This document shows positions 55,036 through 64,000 of a DNA stretch of 64,000 nucleotides, in pieces. The stretch spans positions 1 to 64,000 of the forward strand of contig NZ_JXAG01000052.1 of NCBI RefSeq assembly GCF_000814905.1, written 5' to 3'. Position numbers and translations under genes: made by a program. The notes under the pieces were generated by a model. That model searched no databases. It saw only the letters and a program-made list of their open reading frames with translations, and had not been told where the DNA came from. This stretch comes from Enterobacter sp. Bisph1. GTDB lineage: Bacteria > Pseudomonadota > Gammaproteobacteria > Enterobacterales > Enterobacteriaceae. How positions within the stretch are numbered: position 1 is the first letter of the stretch; every line of letters starts with the position of its first letter.

Positions 55036-56769
55036 TTACTCCATTTGATTTTGTGTCAAGTCATCATCCTGTGATGACGCTGTGGTGTTGCCCGGAATCA
55101 GACAGGCGTCGGCCTGCGGAACCAGGCTGATTTCGACACGACGGTTGAGCGCGCGCCCTTCTGCCGTGTCATTACTTGCAATGGGGCGATGTTCGCCATA
55201 ACCCTGCACCGCAAAGCAGCTTTCCGGCAGATCGCCGGTATCGCGCATCCAGTTGCGTACCGCTTCAGCCCGTTTGAGCGAAAGCATCTGGTTAAGAGGC
55301 GCGTTGCCAGTGTTATCAGTGTGCCCGCTGACCACGATCAGCCAGCCCGGCCGGGCTTTAATGCCGACAAGGGCGTTCACCAGCATTTTGGTAGAGCCGG
55401 GTTTAAGCAGGGATTTACCGGAATCGAATAGCGACATGCTGTCGAGGCGGACCGTCTTTGGTCCCTCAACCACTTGCTTTATCACCGGCGCCGGCGGAGG
55501 CGGCGGTGCCCAGTCACTGAGAGCCGCTTCTACTGGTGGAATCAACCGCAGCCCCTGGTATAGCCCCAGCCCGTAACGCAAGGGATTTCCACGGCGAAGC
55601 CAGTCATCAAGGAGCTGACTGTCTGCCCTTAAGCGTTGTTGCGCCTGCAGCTTCGGTGCAGCTGGGTGCCCATCCAGATGATGGTAAAGCGCAAGATGAT
55701 CGCCGACGCTGCGAACGAGGCGCTGGTTGTTGATAAAAGAAGCAATCATTGCCAGCAGCAGGAACAGACCCGTCATCAGGCCGGCTTGTCGCCAGCGTTG
55801 CTGATTCCGGCTAAGCCCTCGACGGCGTGTCAGGCCAGCCAGTAGGTTATCCGGCAAAGGTAATATTTCTTCGCGAGTTTTCGCGAGCGGCGGCAAAGCA
55901 GTGAGGGCAGCAATATGTTGCTGCCAGAGATTGTTTGCTCCTGCCGTTACCGTCGTCAGGCAAAATCCCACCGCCAAAGGGCGCAGGATCGAAAAATCCC
56001 CACGCCGGCTGGTCAACACAGCACCCACGCGTTGGTCATACCACGACTGCAAGGCATCCAGCCAGAAAGCCTCACTGAGACGGGAAAAACGCGCATCGGT
56101 CGGACTCTCTTGCAACCAGTCAGCTATGGGAACAACGCCTTGTCCCGGCAAGCACACGTTAACCAAAGGCTCGCCTGGGGTGATGCTAAACCAGCGAACA
56201 AACGCCTCTTCTGCCGATATTTCGGTCTGTGACGGTCCTGAAACCATCAACGTGATCAGTACCGGCGGCAGGCCATTAAGCCAGCGGCTACATTGCGTTA
56301 CGGCCCGCTGCCAGTTGCGAAGCCAGTGCTCGAATGCTTCGTCAGACGAATGATGCTCGGGCAGAAGCCCCAACATCACGGCCACCTGAGGCCGCAAAGC
56401 GGGACGTAAGGTTGCCAGTTGTTCAGCGAGTTCCGGCAACTGCTCCGGATTTTCAACCTGCAAATACCAGCCCTGCCGTGTTTCGCGAAATGGCTGACCA
56501 GGGACAAACCACGATGTGGTATCACCAGCAAAGAGCACCACGCTTCCCTGAAAATCTTCCGGTGGAAAACAGTCAGGACTTAAGCGGCACAAGACATCAC
56601 GACGGGACTGTTGCTGCCATTGATACCACAGCATCCCAACCGCCACCGCCACGAGCAGCAGATTTGCTATCCAGCGACCTGCAGCAGTTAGAGACCAAAA
56701 TCCATTGGTCAGCCACAGTGCAAGAAGCAAGGCCAGTATCGTGAGCAAAAGAGGATAACGTTCACGCAT
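55036..56769 (-). CDS. tagL: T6SS peptidoglycan anchor TagL (OmpA-like)
   Basis: 577-residue inner-membrane protein matching EAEC TagL in length and layout. Helices lie at about 7-25 (LLLTILALLLALWLTNGFW), 32-48 (WIANLLLVAVAVGMLWYQW) and about 300 (AGLMTGLFLLLAMIASFINN). A cytoplasmic loop separates them and a C-terminal OmpA domain binds peptidoglycan (SGHTDNTGNAPLNQMLSLKR, YGEHRPIASN, LNRRVEISLVPQ). The ATG at 56769, two bases after the tssL stop, is preferred over 35 extra residues running back into tssL. It tethers the TssJLM complex to the cell wall. Confidence 0.9.
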   Translation of the reverse strand: MRERYPLLLTILALLLALWLTNGFWSLTAAGRWIANLLLVAVAVGMLWYQWQQQSRRDVLCRLSPDCFPPEDFQGSVVLFAGDTTSWFVPGQPFRETRQGWYLQVENPEQLPELAEQLATLRPALRPQVAVMLGLLPEHHSSDEAFEHWLRNWQRAVTQCSRWLNGLPPVLITLMVSGPSQTEISAEEAFVRWFSITPGEPLVNVCLPGQGVVPIADWLQESPTDARFSRLSEAFWLDALQSWYDQRVGAVLTSRRGDFSILRPLAVGFCLTTVTAGANNLWQQHIAALTALPPLAKTREEILPLPDNLLAGLTRRRGLSRNQQRWRQAGLMTGLFLLLAMIASFINNQRLVRSVGDHLALYHHLDGHPAAPKLQAQQRLRADSQLLDDWLRRGNPLRYGLGLYQGLRLIPPVEAALSDWAPPPPPAPVIKQVVEGPKTVRLDSMSLFDSGKSLLKPGSTKMLVNALVGIKARPGWLIVVSGHTDNTGNAPLNQMLSLKRAEAVRNWMRDTGDLPESCFAVQGYGEHRPIASNDTAEGRALNRRVEISLVPQADACLIPGNTTASSQDDDLTQNQME

Positions 56770-56771
56770 AT

Positions 56772-57425
56772 TCAGCCCAGTCCCGTAATCTTTGAAACTT
56801 GGTTTGCCAGTGCCGATGAAAGCACAAACCAAATCCCTACCAGCGTCACGATGCCTGCTCCCCAGGATAACCAATACATCCGCTGTCCGGTACGCAACCC
56901 GGACGTGCGAACGACGACTGGCGCATCCTGGCTCAGTACAAACGGTGGAACCCGTTCGCTGAGCGCACGTACTACATCCTCACGACGCTCGTCGTCCTGC
57001 GTTCGGTATTGCCCAGTAAACCCGAGCTGGAGCGTACGATACAGACACATCAAAACAACCGTATCTGCCGTCGTGGCGTTAAGCTGCTCGCGAATTCGCT
57101 GCCAGAGTTCCTCCCCCGCGTTAAGGGTGCCAAAAAAATGAGCCTGGAGCGGATCCTGTTGCCAGGCACGCCAGACATCATCCGTTTTACCTCGGTTCAG
57201 GACGCTTTCGTCCAGCAAAGCGCAAAGGGCATAAACCATGTGGTCGCTACTCGCCTGACTGAATCCCACCCCCGTCAGTTTTTGCCGCGCTTCCGTCACT
57301 AACTGACGTGCGCGGCGATAAAATGCTTTTCCATCCTGTACGTCCTGACCGCTACGTAACTGGCAAACCATCAACCAGCCGGGATAGAAAATCTTTTCTG
57401 CCTGAGTTATTCCGGATTGATTCAT
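56772..57425 (-). CDS. tssL: T6SS membrane-complex protein TssL (DotU)
   Basis: Inner-membrane component with a cytoplasmic hook-shaped domain that contacts TssK and TssM. The 217-residue product has the DotU pattern VYALCALLDESVLN, FFGTLNAGEELWQRI and LQLGFTGQYR, then a single C-terminal transmembrane helix near 188-207 (WLSWGAGIVTLVGIWFVLSS). It has no peptidoglycan-binding domain of its own; tagL next to it supplies that. The start overlaps tssK by four bases. Confidence 0.94.
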   Translation of the reverse strand: MNQSGITQAEKIFYPGWLMVCQLRSGQDVQDGKAFYRRARQLVTEARQKLTGVGFSQASSDHMVYALCALLDESVLNRGKTDDVWRAWQQDPLQAHFFGTLNAGEELWQRIREQLNATTADTVVLMCLYRTLQLGFTGQYRTQDDERREDVVRALSERVPPFVLSQDAPVVVRTSGLRTGQRMYWLSWGAGIVTLVGIWFVLSSALANQVSKITGLG

Positions 57426-58759
57426 GTGCGCAGTACCGCGAAGAGTTCAAGTTTCACATCACCCAGCGAGGCTGGGGTGTAAAAGCTACAGCTCCCCGCA
57501 TCCAGCATCGCCCGCGCGGCATCACTGCTTAAATCCAACGCGAAATAGTGATTTTCCAGACGCAGAGGAATAGCCGCCGGGACATGAGTGACCGGACGAA
57601 TAACCATGCCGCTCAACGCCACATTCACTACCTCTGACACGTCATCCGGGCTCCCGGCCTTACATAATTGCGGGAATTTTGCCTGCAGCTCATGCGACGG
57701 CATGGAAGAACGCACAGAGATCCAGAAGTCAGCCCCTTCTCGCAGGCGAGCATCGTGTAGCGCCCCTTTCCACATCACACCGTCCTGCTTCAGTTCAATG
57801 GATACGACGCGAGAAGGTAGGCTGGCTTCCAGCAGCTTATCCAGAAGGGCAAGAAGCGGCGGAAAAACCTTCTCCGGCGCGTCGTGACGGTACGCCGGAA
57901 TATCAGCGGTATCGTGTTCGAGTGAAAAGGTCAGCAGGCTACCCGCCAGCCGAGCCAGCTCACGATAAAACAATTCCGGATGACGTCCCGGCTTATCAAG
58001 TAGCTCGGTTAATACAGGTTCAGCGCTGTTCAGAGCGTTAAGCAACCAGAACAGAGAGACATCGGCCACGGCAAAATCGGCAAGTCGCGCATTACTTTCC
58101 CGGCGCATGGCCATTAAACGTTGACGGCGAGCCTGCAGACGATGCAGCAAATCAGCAAGATCCGACACCAATGCCGGACAAGCTGATAAAGCAAGCAGCG
58201 GTGGGATAAAGGTGTTATCCCGCCGCCACTGCCCTTGAGCATCCCGAACCAGACGGGTGACCGGACAGGTCAGGTAAGCCGCATTCTCCTGGTGGGCCAT
58301 TCGCAGCGTCAGGGTATGGCGTAACACGGCAAGCTCGCTACGCTCATGCCCCGCCAGTTCCTGCACGGTGATGCGTTCAGCCTTCCAGCGGCGCGGACGC
58401 TCGCTGTCGCTGCCGTCATCAAGATTACCGCCGTTCGCGCTGAGAAGTGGCAGAGCCAGCACGACGTCAACCGATGTTCCGTCAGAAACTTCCGACAGAT
58501 CACAGGCTGACGGCAGGTTATCCGCCAGGTCTGTATCGACCAGCGTACCGTCCGGAAAGCGGATAATCAGACGGGTTGCGTTAAGCCGGGAAAGCGCCAG
58601 CAGACCGTCATCAAATTCAGCATTCACCACACCCCACGGATGAGCCAGCCCCATCCGGGAAACGGTATCTGCCATATGGGCATCCCATCTGGCCTGCTGT
58701 TGGAACTGTTGTGGGGCCAAAAAGGCCCCGTCTTCCCATAGCGGACGATAAATCTTCAT
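57422..58759 (-). CDS. tssK: T6SS baseplate-membrane adaptor TssK
   Basis: Trimeric adaptor that joins the baseplate to the TssLM complex. The 445-residue product begins KIYRPLWEDGAFLAPQQFQQ, a very typical TssK opening, with GLAHPWGVVNAEFDDGLLAL and the C-terminal head containing MVIRPVTHVPAAIPLRLENHYFALDL in two pieces. It lies 18 bases after tssC and overlaps tssL. Confidence 0.95.
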   Translation of the reverse strand: MKIYRPLWEDGAFLAPQQFQQQARWDAHMADTVSRMGLAHPWGVVNAEFDDGLLALSRLNATRLIIRFPDGTLVDTDLADNLPSACDLSEVSDGTSVDVVLALPLLSANGGNLDDGSDSERPRRWKAERITVQELAGHERSELAVLRHTLTLRMAHQENAAYLTCPVTRLVRDAQGQWRRDNTFIPPLLALSACPALVSDLADLLHRLQARRQRLMAMRRESNARLADFAVADVSLFWLLNALNSAEPVLTELLDKPGRHPELFYRELARLAGSLLTFSLEHDTADIPAYRHDAPEKVFPPLLALLDKLLEASLPSRVVSIELKQDGVMWKGALHDARLREGADFWISVRSSMPSHELQAKFPQLCKAGSPDDVSEVVNVALSGMVIRPVTHVPAAIPLRLENHYFALDLSSDAARAMLDAGSCSFYTPASLGDVKLELFAVLRT

Positions 58760-58777
58760 CCCTGCGTTCCCCTCGCC

Positions 58778-60319
58778 TTACGATTTCGCCTTCGGCATCT
58801 GAGAAACCAGCGACAGATTGACGTCCATGCCTTCCACCTGGAAGTGCGGCACCGCATACAGTTTGACGCGGAAGAAACCCGGGTTGTCCTCGATATCTTC
58901 CACCACCACTTTCGCATCGCGCAGCGGGTGGGAAGCCTGCAGCTCGTCCCCCGGATCCGTCATCTCTGTCACCAGGCTTTTCACCCAGGTGTTAAGTTCC
59001 AGCTCCAGCAGACGACGGTCTTTGGTGGTACCGATGTTTTCACGCTGGATCAGCTTCAGGTAATGGGCGATACGCGACAGCAGGAAGATATACGGCAGAC
59101 GCGCATTGATGCGGCTGTTGGCGGTGGCATCGGCGGTTTCATACAGCGCCGGTTTTTGCGCCGAGTTGGCGGAGAAGAAGCAGGCGTAATCACGGTTTTT
59201 GTAATACGACAGTGGGATAAAACCGAGGTTGGCGAATTCGAATTCGCGGGTTTCCGGGATCATCACTTCTGACGGGATTTTCACCTGGTTACCGGTACCG
59301 AGATCGTAGAGGTGAATCGGCAGATCCTGCACCGCTCCGCCCGCCTGCGGCCCGCGGATTTGTACGCACCAGCCGTTATTGATAAAGCTGCGAACCATGT
59401 TGGACGCAAAGGCGAACGACGCGTTGGTCCACAGGTATTTGCCGTGATCCGGGCCTTTAACTTCTTCGATATAGTTGAAGCTGCGCACCGGTACGGTATC
59501 CGGGCCATAGGGCAGACGGCCGAGCACGCGCGGCATCACCAGACCGATATAACGGGCATCGTCGGTGTCGCGGAAAGCTTTCCACTTGATGTATTCTGCG
59601 CGGTCAAAGTAGTTGCCAATATCTTTGATTGCCGCGACCTCTTCCATTGAATCTTTGAGGAAGAATTTCGGGCCTGCCGAGCCGATAAACGGCATATGCG
59701 CAGCGGCGGAGACTTTTGAAATATTGCGCAGCAGCGCCACGTCCTGGGCCGACGCATCGAATTCGTAAGCCGAAACCAGCGCGGCAATCGGTTCGCCGCC
59801 GGGGGTGTCGTATTCATCAATGTAGGCGTGTTTATACAGCCCGCTCTGGATAATTTCCGGGCTATCTTCGAAGTCCTGGCGCAGATCTTCTTTCGATATA
59901 TCCAGCAGTTCGATGCGCACGTTCTGGCGGAAATCCGTTTTATCCACCAGCGACTTCACGCCGCGCCATAATGACTCGACGGCCTGAAAATCGTCATGGT
60001 GCATCACTGCGTCCAGCTGGCGGCTGATCTGGTGATCCAGTTCGGCGATATGATGGTCAATCAGGTTTTTATCCAGCTTCTCAACGCGGGCACCGGCTTT
60101 GGTCAGACACTCCAGAAAGACCTGCATCCCGGCGGTCAGACGTTCATCCGCCGTCGCATCGGACATCGCCTGCGTATCCTGCCAGATATCCAGCGCGCTC
60201 AGTTCCGAAACCGGGCTGAGATTGATTTTCTCAAACAGAGAAGCATACACCCCACCGGCCACCGGACGTTCCAGCACCACGCTTTCGCCGCCAACGGCGT
60301 TTTCATTTTGTACAGACAT
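58778..60319 (-). CDS. tssC: T6SS contractile sheath large subunit TssC
   Basis: Large sheath subunit (VipB) that forms the contractile tail with TssB. The 513-residue product has the canonical core AEYIKWKAFRDTDDARYIGL, LPRVLGRLPYG-type VMPRVLGRLPYGPD, WTNASFAFASNMVRSF and the conserved C-terminus VEGMDVNLSLVSQMP. Of two nearby ATGs the second (60319) is chosen because AAGGA lies six bases before it. It is 36 bases from tssB. Confidence 0.96.
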   Translation of the reverse strand: MSVQNENAVGGESVVLERPVAGGVYASLFEKINLSPVSELSALDIWQDTQAMSDATADERLTAGMQVFLECLTKAGARVEKLDKNLIDHHIAELDHQISRQLDAVMHHDDFQAVESLWRGVKSLVDKTDFRQNVRIELLDISKEDLRQDFEDSPEIIQSGLYKHAYIDEYDTPGGEPIAALVSAYEFDASAQDVALLRNISKVSAAAHMPFIGSAGPKFFLKDSMEEVAAIKDIGNYFDRAEYIKWKAFRDTDDARYIGLVMPRVLGRLPYGPDTVPVRSFNYIEEVKGPDHGKYLWTNASFAFASNMVRSFINNGWCVQIRGPQAGGAVQDLPIHLYDLGTGNQVKIPSEVMIPETREFEFANLGFIPLSYYKNRDYACFFSANSAQKPALYETADATANSRINARLPYIFLLSRIAHYLKLIQRENIGTTKDRRLLELELNTWVKSLVTEMTDPGDELQASHPLRDAKVVVEDIEDNPGFFRVKLYAVPHFQVEGMDVNLSLVSQMPKAKS

Positions 60320-60355
60320 GAGCATTCCTTATAAATCCATTAATAATCGGGACGT

Positions 60356-60853
60356 TTATGGCTGCTTTGGAGCCAGAGCGGAGAGTTCACTGCGCAGTTC
60401 TGCACTCAGTGCCGGATTCAGCAGAATTTTTTCCAGCTCTTTCCGGAAAGTCTGGTTATCGACCAGGTTTGCCTTGAGATCGCGAAGCAGGTTGCGCATG
60501 GCGAGCATGGCTTTTAGCTGCGGGATCTGGCGGGCCACCTGCTCCGGTGAAAAGTCCTTCATGTTCTGAAAAGAGAGACTGACGTGATTTTCACTGCCGT
60601 CACCGGCAAGGGTATTTTTCACCACGAAGTTAACGTTTGGGGAATATTCAGCAAGGACGCTGTCAAAGTTATTTTTGTTGATATCTACTTTTTCACGCTC
60701 GGATAACGGCGCAGTTTCTTGTCCATTACTGAAATCACCGGCAACCAGTAATTTCAGCGGCAATTCCGTTTTCTTGCTCGCTCCGCCTGTATGCAGGTCG
60801 AGCTTTAAATTAATACGCGCCTTAGGCACTTCGTTCTGGAAGCTGTCGGCCAT
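60356..60853 (-). CDS. tssB: T6SS contractile sheath small subunit TssB
   Basis: Small sheath subunit (VipA). The 165-residue product begins MADSFQNEVPKARINLKLDL and carries LPLKLLVAGDFSNGQE and LSFQNMKDFSPEQVARQIPQL, hallmarks of TssB. It is the first gene of the T6SS transcription unit, behind a 605-base regulatory region. Confidence 0.96.
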   Translation of the reverse strand: MADSFQNEVPKARINLKLDLHTGGASKKTELPLKLLVAGDFSNGQETAPLSEREKVDINKNNFDSVLAEYSPNVNFVVKNTLAGDGSENHVSLSFQNMKDFSPEQVARQIPQLKAMLAMRNLLRDLKANLVDNQTFRKELEKILLNPALSAELRSELSALAPKQP

Positions 60854-61458
60854 CTCATCATCCCTCTGTTATATCGCTGTATGGTTTTAAGCACTAAATT
60901 CCCGGTCGCGATAATAGAGCAATGTCCGTTAATAGATCAAATAAACAGATCATAATTCTTCATAATATGATTTATTAAGAATTTTCTTTTGATGGGTGAC
61001 AGGGGATTGTACTGATTACTGAAACTAAAGCGCCGCCAGATAGCATAAAAACAGTGGCTTATTCTGAAGGAAACAAAAACAGTGAAACAATCTGTTAAAT
61101 ATAATATATTTTGACTTAAACTATTGATAAAATTGAATACACCCCGCAGAGTCCGAACGTTACGCAAAAAAATGATAATAAAGCAGATTTTCAACAACCC
61201 TAAACCGAGACAACAGGGTGATTTACGAGAAGGCGTAGCGATGTATTTATAAGATATAAAAAAAGGTGCGTAGGTATTCTTAATTGACACGAGAATGCGT
61301 AACAGCGCAGATCAAGATTAAATCAAAAACTTATAATTCGATTTTGAAGGGTTACAAATAGTATTCGCCCTTTTTATTAATAAAGGCCGCTGTTGCGGCC
61401 AATAATATAAATAATTGACAAGGCAGGCACCCGCCTGCCCGTCTAATGCTACTAAACG
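60854..61458. other. T6SS promoter region (605-base gap)
   Basis: AT-rich, no convincing gene; a 117-residue frame on the minus strand reads like untranslated sequence. Two GATC sites (60935-60938, 60948-60951) lie 13 bases apart in the part nearest tssB, and the second borders a weakly Fur-box-like stretch (60948-60966). In EAEC sci-1 the promoter is controlled by Dam methylation sites overlapping Fur boxes, so the arrangement is suggestive. The other end contains terminators for the chemoreceptor gene. Confidence 0.5.
61385..61439 (-). terminator. Two tandem terminator hairpins after the chemoreceptor gene
   Basis: On the minus strand GGCAGGC/GCCTGCC with a 4-base loop (61422-61439) is followed by TTGTCAATTATT. 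Then GGCCGC/GCGGCC (61385-61400) is followed by TTTATTAAT. Both lie within 75 bases of the stop at 61459. Confidence 0.75.
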
Positions 61459-62997
61459 TTAGCGCAGTTTAAATACCGCCACCGTCTCTTCAAGGAGTTG
61501 AGACTGCTCTTTAAGGGAATGCGCTGCGGCAGACGCCTCTTCTACCAGAGCGGCGTTTTGTTGCGTAACCGTGTCCATCTGCGCCACCGCCTGGTTTATC
61601 TGCTCAATGCCGCGGCTCTGCTCACCGGTAGAAAGGGCAATCTCCGACATCAGTTCAGAAACCTGCGTCACAGTACTGATAATGCGCTGCATACTTTCAC
61701 CCGCCTGCGATACCCTTTCGCTACCAAGCAGCACCTGGCGACCGGACGCTTCAATAAGCTCCTTGATCTCCTTCGCCGCCAGCGAGGAACGCTGCGCCAG
61801 GTTACGCACTTCGCTTGCCACGACCGCGAACCCGCGTCCTTGCTCACCGGCTCTTGCAGCTTCAACCGCCGCATTGAGTGCCAGAATATTGGTCTGGAAA
61901 GCGATATCTTCGATTAAGGAGATAATGGTATCGATTTTGCCGGAGCTGGCTTCGATCTCTTTCATGGAAACCACCGCTTTTTCCACGGTGGTATTCCCTT
62001 CCTGGGCGGAGCTGCGCATCGCCGCCGCCAGCGTATTCGCCTGCTGGGTATTTTCAGAGGTATGTTTAACCGTTGAGGTCAGCTGTTCCATGCTGGCGGC
62101 GGTCTGGCCAAGAGAGGCCGCCTGCTCTTCGGTACGGGCTGAGAGATCGGTATTGCCGGCAGCAATCTCTTCTGCGGCGTGCGCCACGCTCTGGCTGGAG
62201 TTGCGTACCTGGGCAATAATTTCTACCAGCGAAAGGCGCATTTGCTCCAGCGAGCCGAGCATATCGCCAATTTCATCTTTCGAGCCGTTAGCAATCGGCA
62301 GATGCAGCTCCCCTGCCGCCATCTGCTGGCAATGCGCGCGGGCGGTATCCAGCGGCGTTAACACACGGCGTCTCAGCAGAATAAAGACCGCCGCAATAAT
62401 CAGCGAAAACAGCAGAGCAAAAACAGCAAGGGTCACCATGCTGTTAACGAAGCGATTCTGCGCGTCGGTGTTCAGACGCTGGGCATATTTTTCGCGAAAG
62501 GCCAGCAGGTTATCGAGGGTGATTTCAAACTGACGATCAAGCTGCGGGATCGTTGTGCTGACCAACTGGTTAAAACGCACGGTGTCGTTATTGCTCGCGG
62601 CATCAAGCAGCGGACGCAGCCCATCATCTACATAAGTATGCCAGGCACGACGATAAGGCTCGGCCAGCGCTTCTTCACCCTCAACGGCGGGCGCCGCCTG
62701 ATAGTGGTTAAACGCATCCGTTGCTTTTTGCATCACCGCTTTCGCGGTCTCAAGGGATGTCTGGGTTTTTTCTTTATCGCCCAACGAGGCGTTAATCATC
62801 GCTTCCATCAGCCGCACCCGCAATGTGCGGCTATGGTTAATAGGGTCAATAACGGAAAGCACAACCCGGATTTCTTTGTTCACATTATCCAGCGACTCAT
62901 TGCTGCGGGTAAGTGACCAAAGGTTAGCGGCGGAGCTGGCAAGAAAGATACCAAGTAACAGGGTAAACACGAGAAATGAAAAACGCCTTACTGACAT
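61459..62997 (-). CDS. Methyl-accepting chemotaxis protein
   Basis: Membrane chemoreceptor (512 residues). N-terminal helix at about 8-28 ([20 protein letters not shown]), a periplasmic four-helix-type sensor domain (about 30-190), and a second helix near 190-210 ([20 protein letters not shown]). HAMP and the signalling domain follow, with the invariant tip [21 protein letters not shown]. Methylation-helix Glu/Gln pairs are visible. The C-terminus FKLR lacks the NWETF-type pentapeptide that tethers CheR and CheB, as in low-abundance receptors such as Trg. The ligand cannot be read from sequence. A sigma-28 promoter lies upstream. Confidence 0.95.
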   Translation of the reverse strand: MSVRRFSFLVFTLLLGIFLASSAANLWSLTRSNESLDNVNKEIRVVLSVIDPINHSRTLRVRLMEAMINASLGDKEKTQTSLETAKAVMQKATDAFNHYQAAPAVEGEEALAEPYRRAWHTYVDDGLRPLLDAASNNDTVRFNQLVSTTIPQLDRQFEITLDNLLAFREKYAQRLNTDAQNRFVNSMVTLAVFALLFSLIIAAVFILLRRRVLTPLDTARAHCQQMAAGELHLPIANGSKDEIGDMLGSLEQMRLSLVEIIAQVRNSSQSVAHAAEEIAAGNTDLSARTEEQAASLGQTAASMEQLTSTVKHTSENTQQANTLAAAMRSSAQEGNTTVEKAVVSMKEIEASSGKIDTIISLIEDIAFQTNILALNAAVEAARAGEQGRGFAVVASEVRNLAQRSSLAAKEIKELIEASGRQVLLGSERVSQAGESMQRIISTVTQVSELMSEIALSTGEQSRGIEQINQAVAQMDTVTQQNAALVEEASAAAHSLKEQSQLLEETVAVFKLR

Positions 62998-63067
62998 ATT
63001 TTACGACCTTGCTGAGTTGGATTTATACATAACGCTCCTCAGTTACCAGAGGGGCGCGGTATTCAGG

Positions 63068-63094
63068 TTATCGGTCAGCAGGCGGTAATATTTA
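63068..63094 (-). promoter_or_regulatory. Sigma-28 promoter of the chemoreceptor gene
   Basis: On the minus strand TAAATATT, 11 bases, then ACCGATAA, matching TAAAGTTT-N11-GCCGATAA at 6 of 8 and 7 of 8. It lies about 70 bases before the start codon and places the gene in the flagellar class 3 regulon. Confidence 0.85.
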
Positions 63095-63304
63095 ACTTAA
63101 AGATCATTACTCTTACAAATCAACATTTTAAATTTTTCAATGGCTTACGCGAAATAATGGCCGCATGTATCATTAAATATAAACCAATGTTTTATATCAC
63201 TTAACGCAGCAAATAAGCGCCTCAGCGACAAAAGAAAACAGCAGAATAAGTAGCCAGCCTTGAAGGCCATAAAGCCCTTCGGTAAACAAAGAAGAGGAAG
63301 CAGT

Positions 63305-64000
63305 ATGATCACCTTATGCAAAGCGTGCGGTACCTCATATGAGGTGGCCAACCGCCCCCCGGAACAGTGCAAAATTTGCCAGGATGCGCGTCAGTTTGTG
63401 CCGGTCGGCGGGCAGAAATGGGTCGATTTATCCTCCCTCGCCTCTCATGCCAATAAATGGCGGCAGCACGAGGCCGATCTTTTTAGTATTCAAACGGTTC
63501 CGGCTTTTGCCATCGGGCAGCGCGCGTTCCTTATCAGAACGGCGCAGGGAAATATTTTATGGGACTGCATCGCCACGCTCGATGAGGCGACAAAAACCCT
63601 GATCGCTTCGCTTGGCGGGATTGAGGCAATTGCCCTCTCCCATCCTCATTACTACACCACCATGCAGGACTGGGCAGATGAATTTGACGCGCCGGTTTAC
63701 CTGCACGCCCGCGATAAAGAGTGGATCATGCGCGACAGCCCGTACATTACGCTTTGGGAAGGCGAAACCCTCCAGTTAACCGCGGACGTTTGTCTGATGC
63801 GCCTTGGCGGTCATTTCCCCGGTGGCTGCGTGCTGCACTGGGCGCGTGACGAAGGGGTGCTGCTTTCCGGTGATATTCTGCAGGTCACCCCCGGTGCCGA
63901 TGCGGTCTCGTTTATGTGGAGCTATCCCAATATGCTGCCGTTAGCCGCACAGACGGTTCACGCAATGGCGCAGCGCCTGGATAACGTTGCGTTTGCCAGG
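63305..64000 (+). CDS. Metallo-beta-lactamase-fold protein with N-terminal zinc-finger motif (partial)
   Basis: Gene runs off the window; 232 residues are visible. It begins MITLCKACGTSYEV, and four cysteines (CxxC at 5-8 and CKIC about 22-25) form a small zinc ribbon. A metallo-beta-lactamase fold follows, with ALSHPHYYTTMQDWADEF in place of the usual HxHxDH motif (Asp and last His replaced by Tyr and Thr), GGHFPGGCVLHW and LLSGDILQ. The metal site is therefore partly changed; this variant is common in one branch of the family. The ATG follows AAGAAGAGGAAGCAGT. Function unknown. Confidence 0.8.
   Translation, partial: MITLCKACGTSYEVANRPPEQCKICQDARQFVPVGGQKWVDLSSLASHANKWRQHEADLFSIQTVPAFAIGQRAFLIRTAQGNILWDCIATLDEATKTLIASLGGIEAIALSHPHYYTTMQDWADEFDAPVYLHARDKEWIMRDSPYITLWEGETLQLTADVCLMRLGGHFPGGCVLHWARDEGVLLSGDILQVTPGADAVSFMWSYPNMLPLAAQTVHAMAQRLDNVAFAR

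Noticed and set aside
60937..61290. 117-residue open frame on the minus strand upstream of tssB
   Set aside because: AT-rich, no family resemblance, no good ribosome site, and covers the T6SS promoter region. It looks like a chance frame.
61571..62533. 320-residue open frame opposite the chemoreceptor gene
   Set aside because: Antisense shadow with Ser/Ala/Cys-rich composition; the receptor frame is conserved throughout.
1..64000. CRISPR arrays, insertion sequences and prophage genes
   Set aside because: No regularly spaced direct repeats, transposase or integrase motifs were seen; the only tandem repeat of note is the lipoprotein array.

Overview
The window looks like chromosome of an Enterobacteriaceae member close to Enterobacter or a near relative (Lelliottia, Kosakonia). 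Gene content and order from fliC through rcsA, dsrB, yodD, dsrA, yedP, dgcQ, yodC, yedI, yedA, vsr and yedJ to a tRNA-Ser, mtfA and a tRNA-Asn follow the E. coli flagellar region III neighbourhood. What follows the tRNA-Asn differs: a complete type VI secretion (T6SS) locus of the enteroaggregative E. coli sci-1 / E. cloacae T6SS-1 kind. All calls come from reading the sequence and remembered family features; no database search was run.

Layout. (1) 1-3.4 kb: flagellin fliC, divergent from fliDST, with two readable sigma-28 promoters between them. (2) 3.5-7.1 kb: amyA, the lipoprotein gene yedD and the sulfur/selenium-type pair yedEF. (3) 7.1-8.1 kb: dgcZ, a zinc-sensing diguanylate cyclase, between yedF and fliE. 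(4) 8.4-19.6 kb: fliE divergent from fliFGHIJK and fliLMNOPQR (MS ring, C ring, export ATPase and export gate), with a convincing FlhD4C2 box between fliE and fliF. (5) 19.7-28 kb: rcsA with an RcsAB box, dsrB, yodD, the small RNA DsrA, yedP, dgcQ, yodC, yedI, yedA, vsr (no dcm beside it), yedJ, a small membrane protein gene and tRNA-Ser(CGA). (6) 28.2-29.2 kb: mtfA and tRNA-Asn(GTT). (7) 29.2-60.9 kb: the T6SS locus, all on the minus strand and running from tssB at 60.9 kb down to a tagA-like gene at 29.2 kb. (8) 61.4-63.0 kb: a chemoreceptor gene with its own sigma-28 promoter. (9) 63.3 kb to the edge: a partial metallo-beta-lactamase-fold gene.

The T6SS has all 13 core genes (tssA-M) plus tagL and a tagA-like gene, but no PAAR gene. 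Its cargo module reads vgrG (with a C-terminal transthyretin-like extension), a four-helix membrane protein of unknown role, a class-3 lipase effector (tle), and then four tandem paralogous lipoproteins. These resemble the Tli immunity/activator protein described for E. cloacae. In the four copies the signal peptide and the first half are almost identical, while the last 80-100 residues diverge. That is the pattern of an immunity array growing by duplication and recombination, and it is the most interesting part of the window.

Regulatory themes: motility (FlhDC and sigma-28 sites, FliS/FliT chaperones) sits next to functions that oppose it, namely RcsA, DsrA (activates rpoS translation, represses hns) and two diguanylate cyclases that both appear to lack the RxxD inhibitory site.
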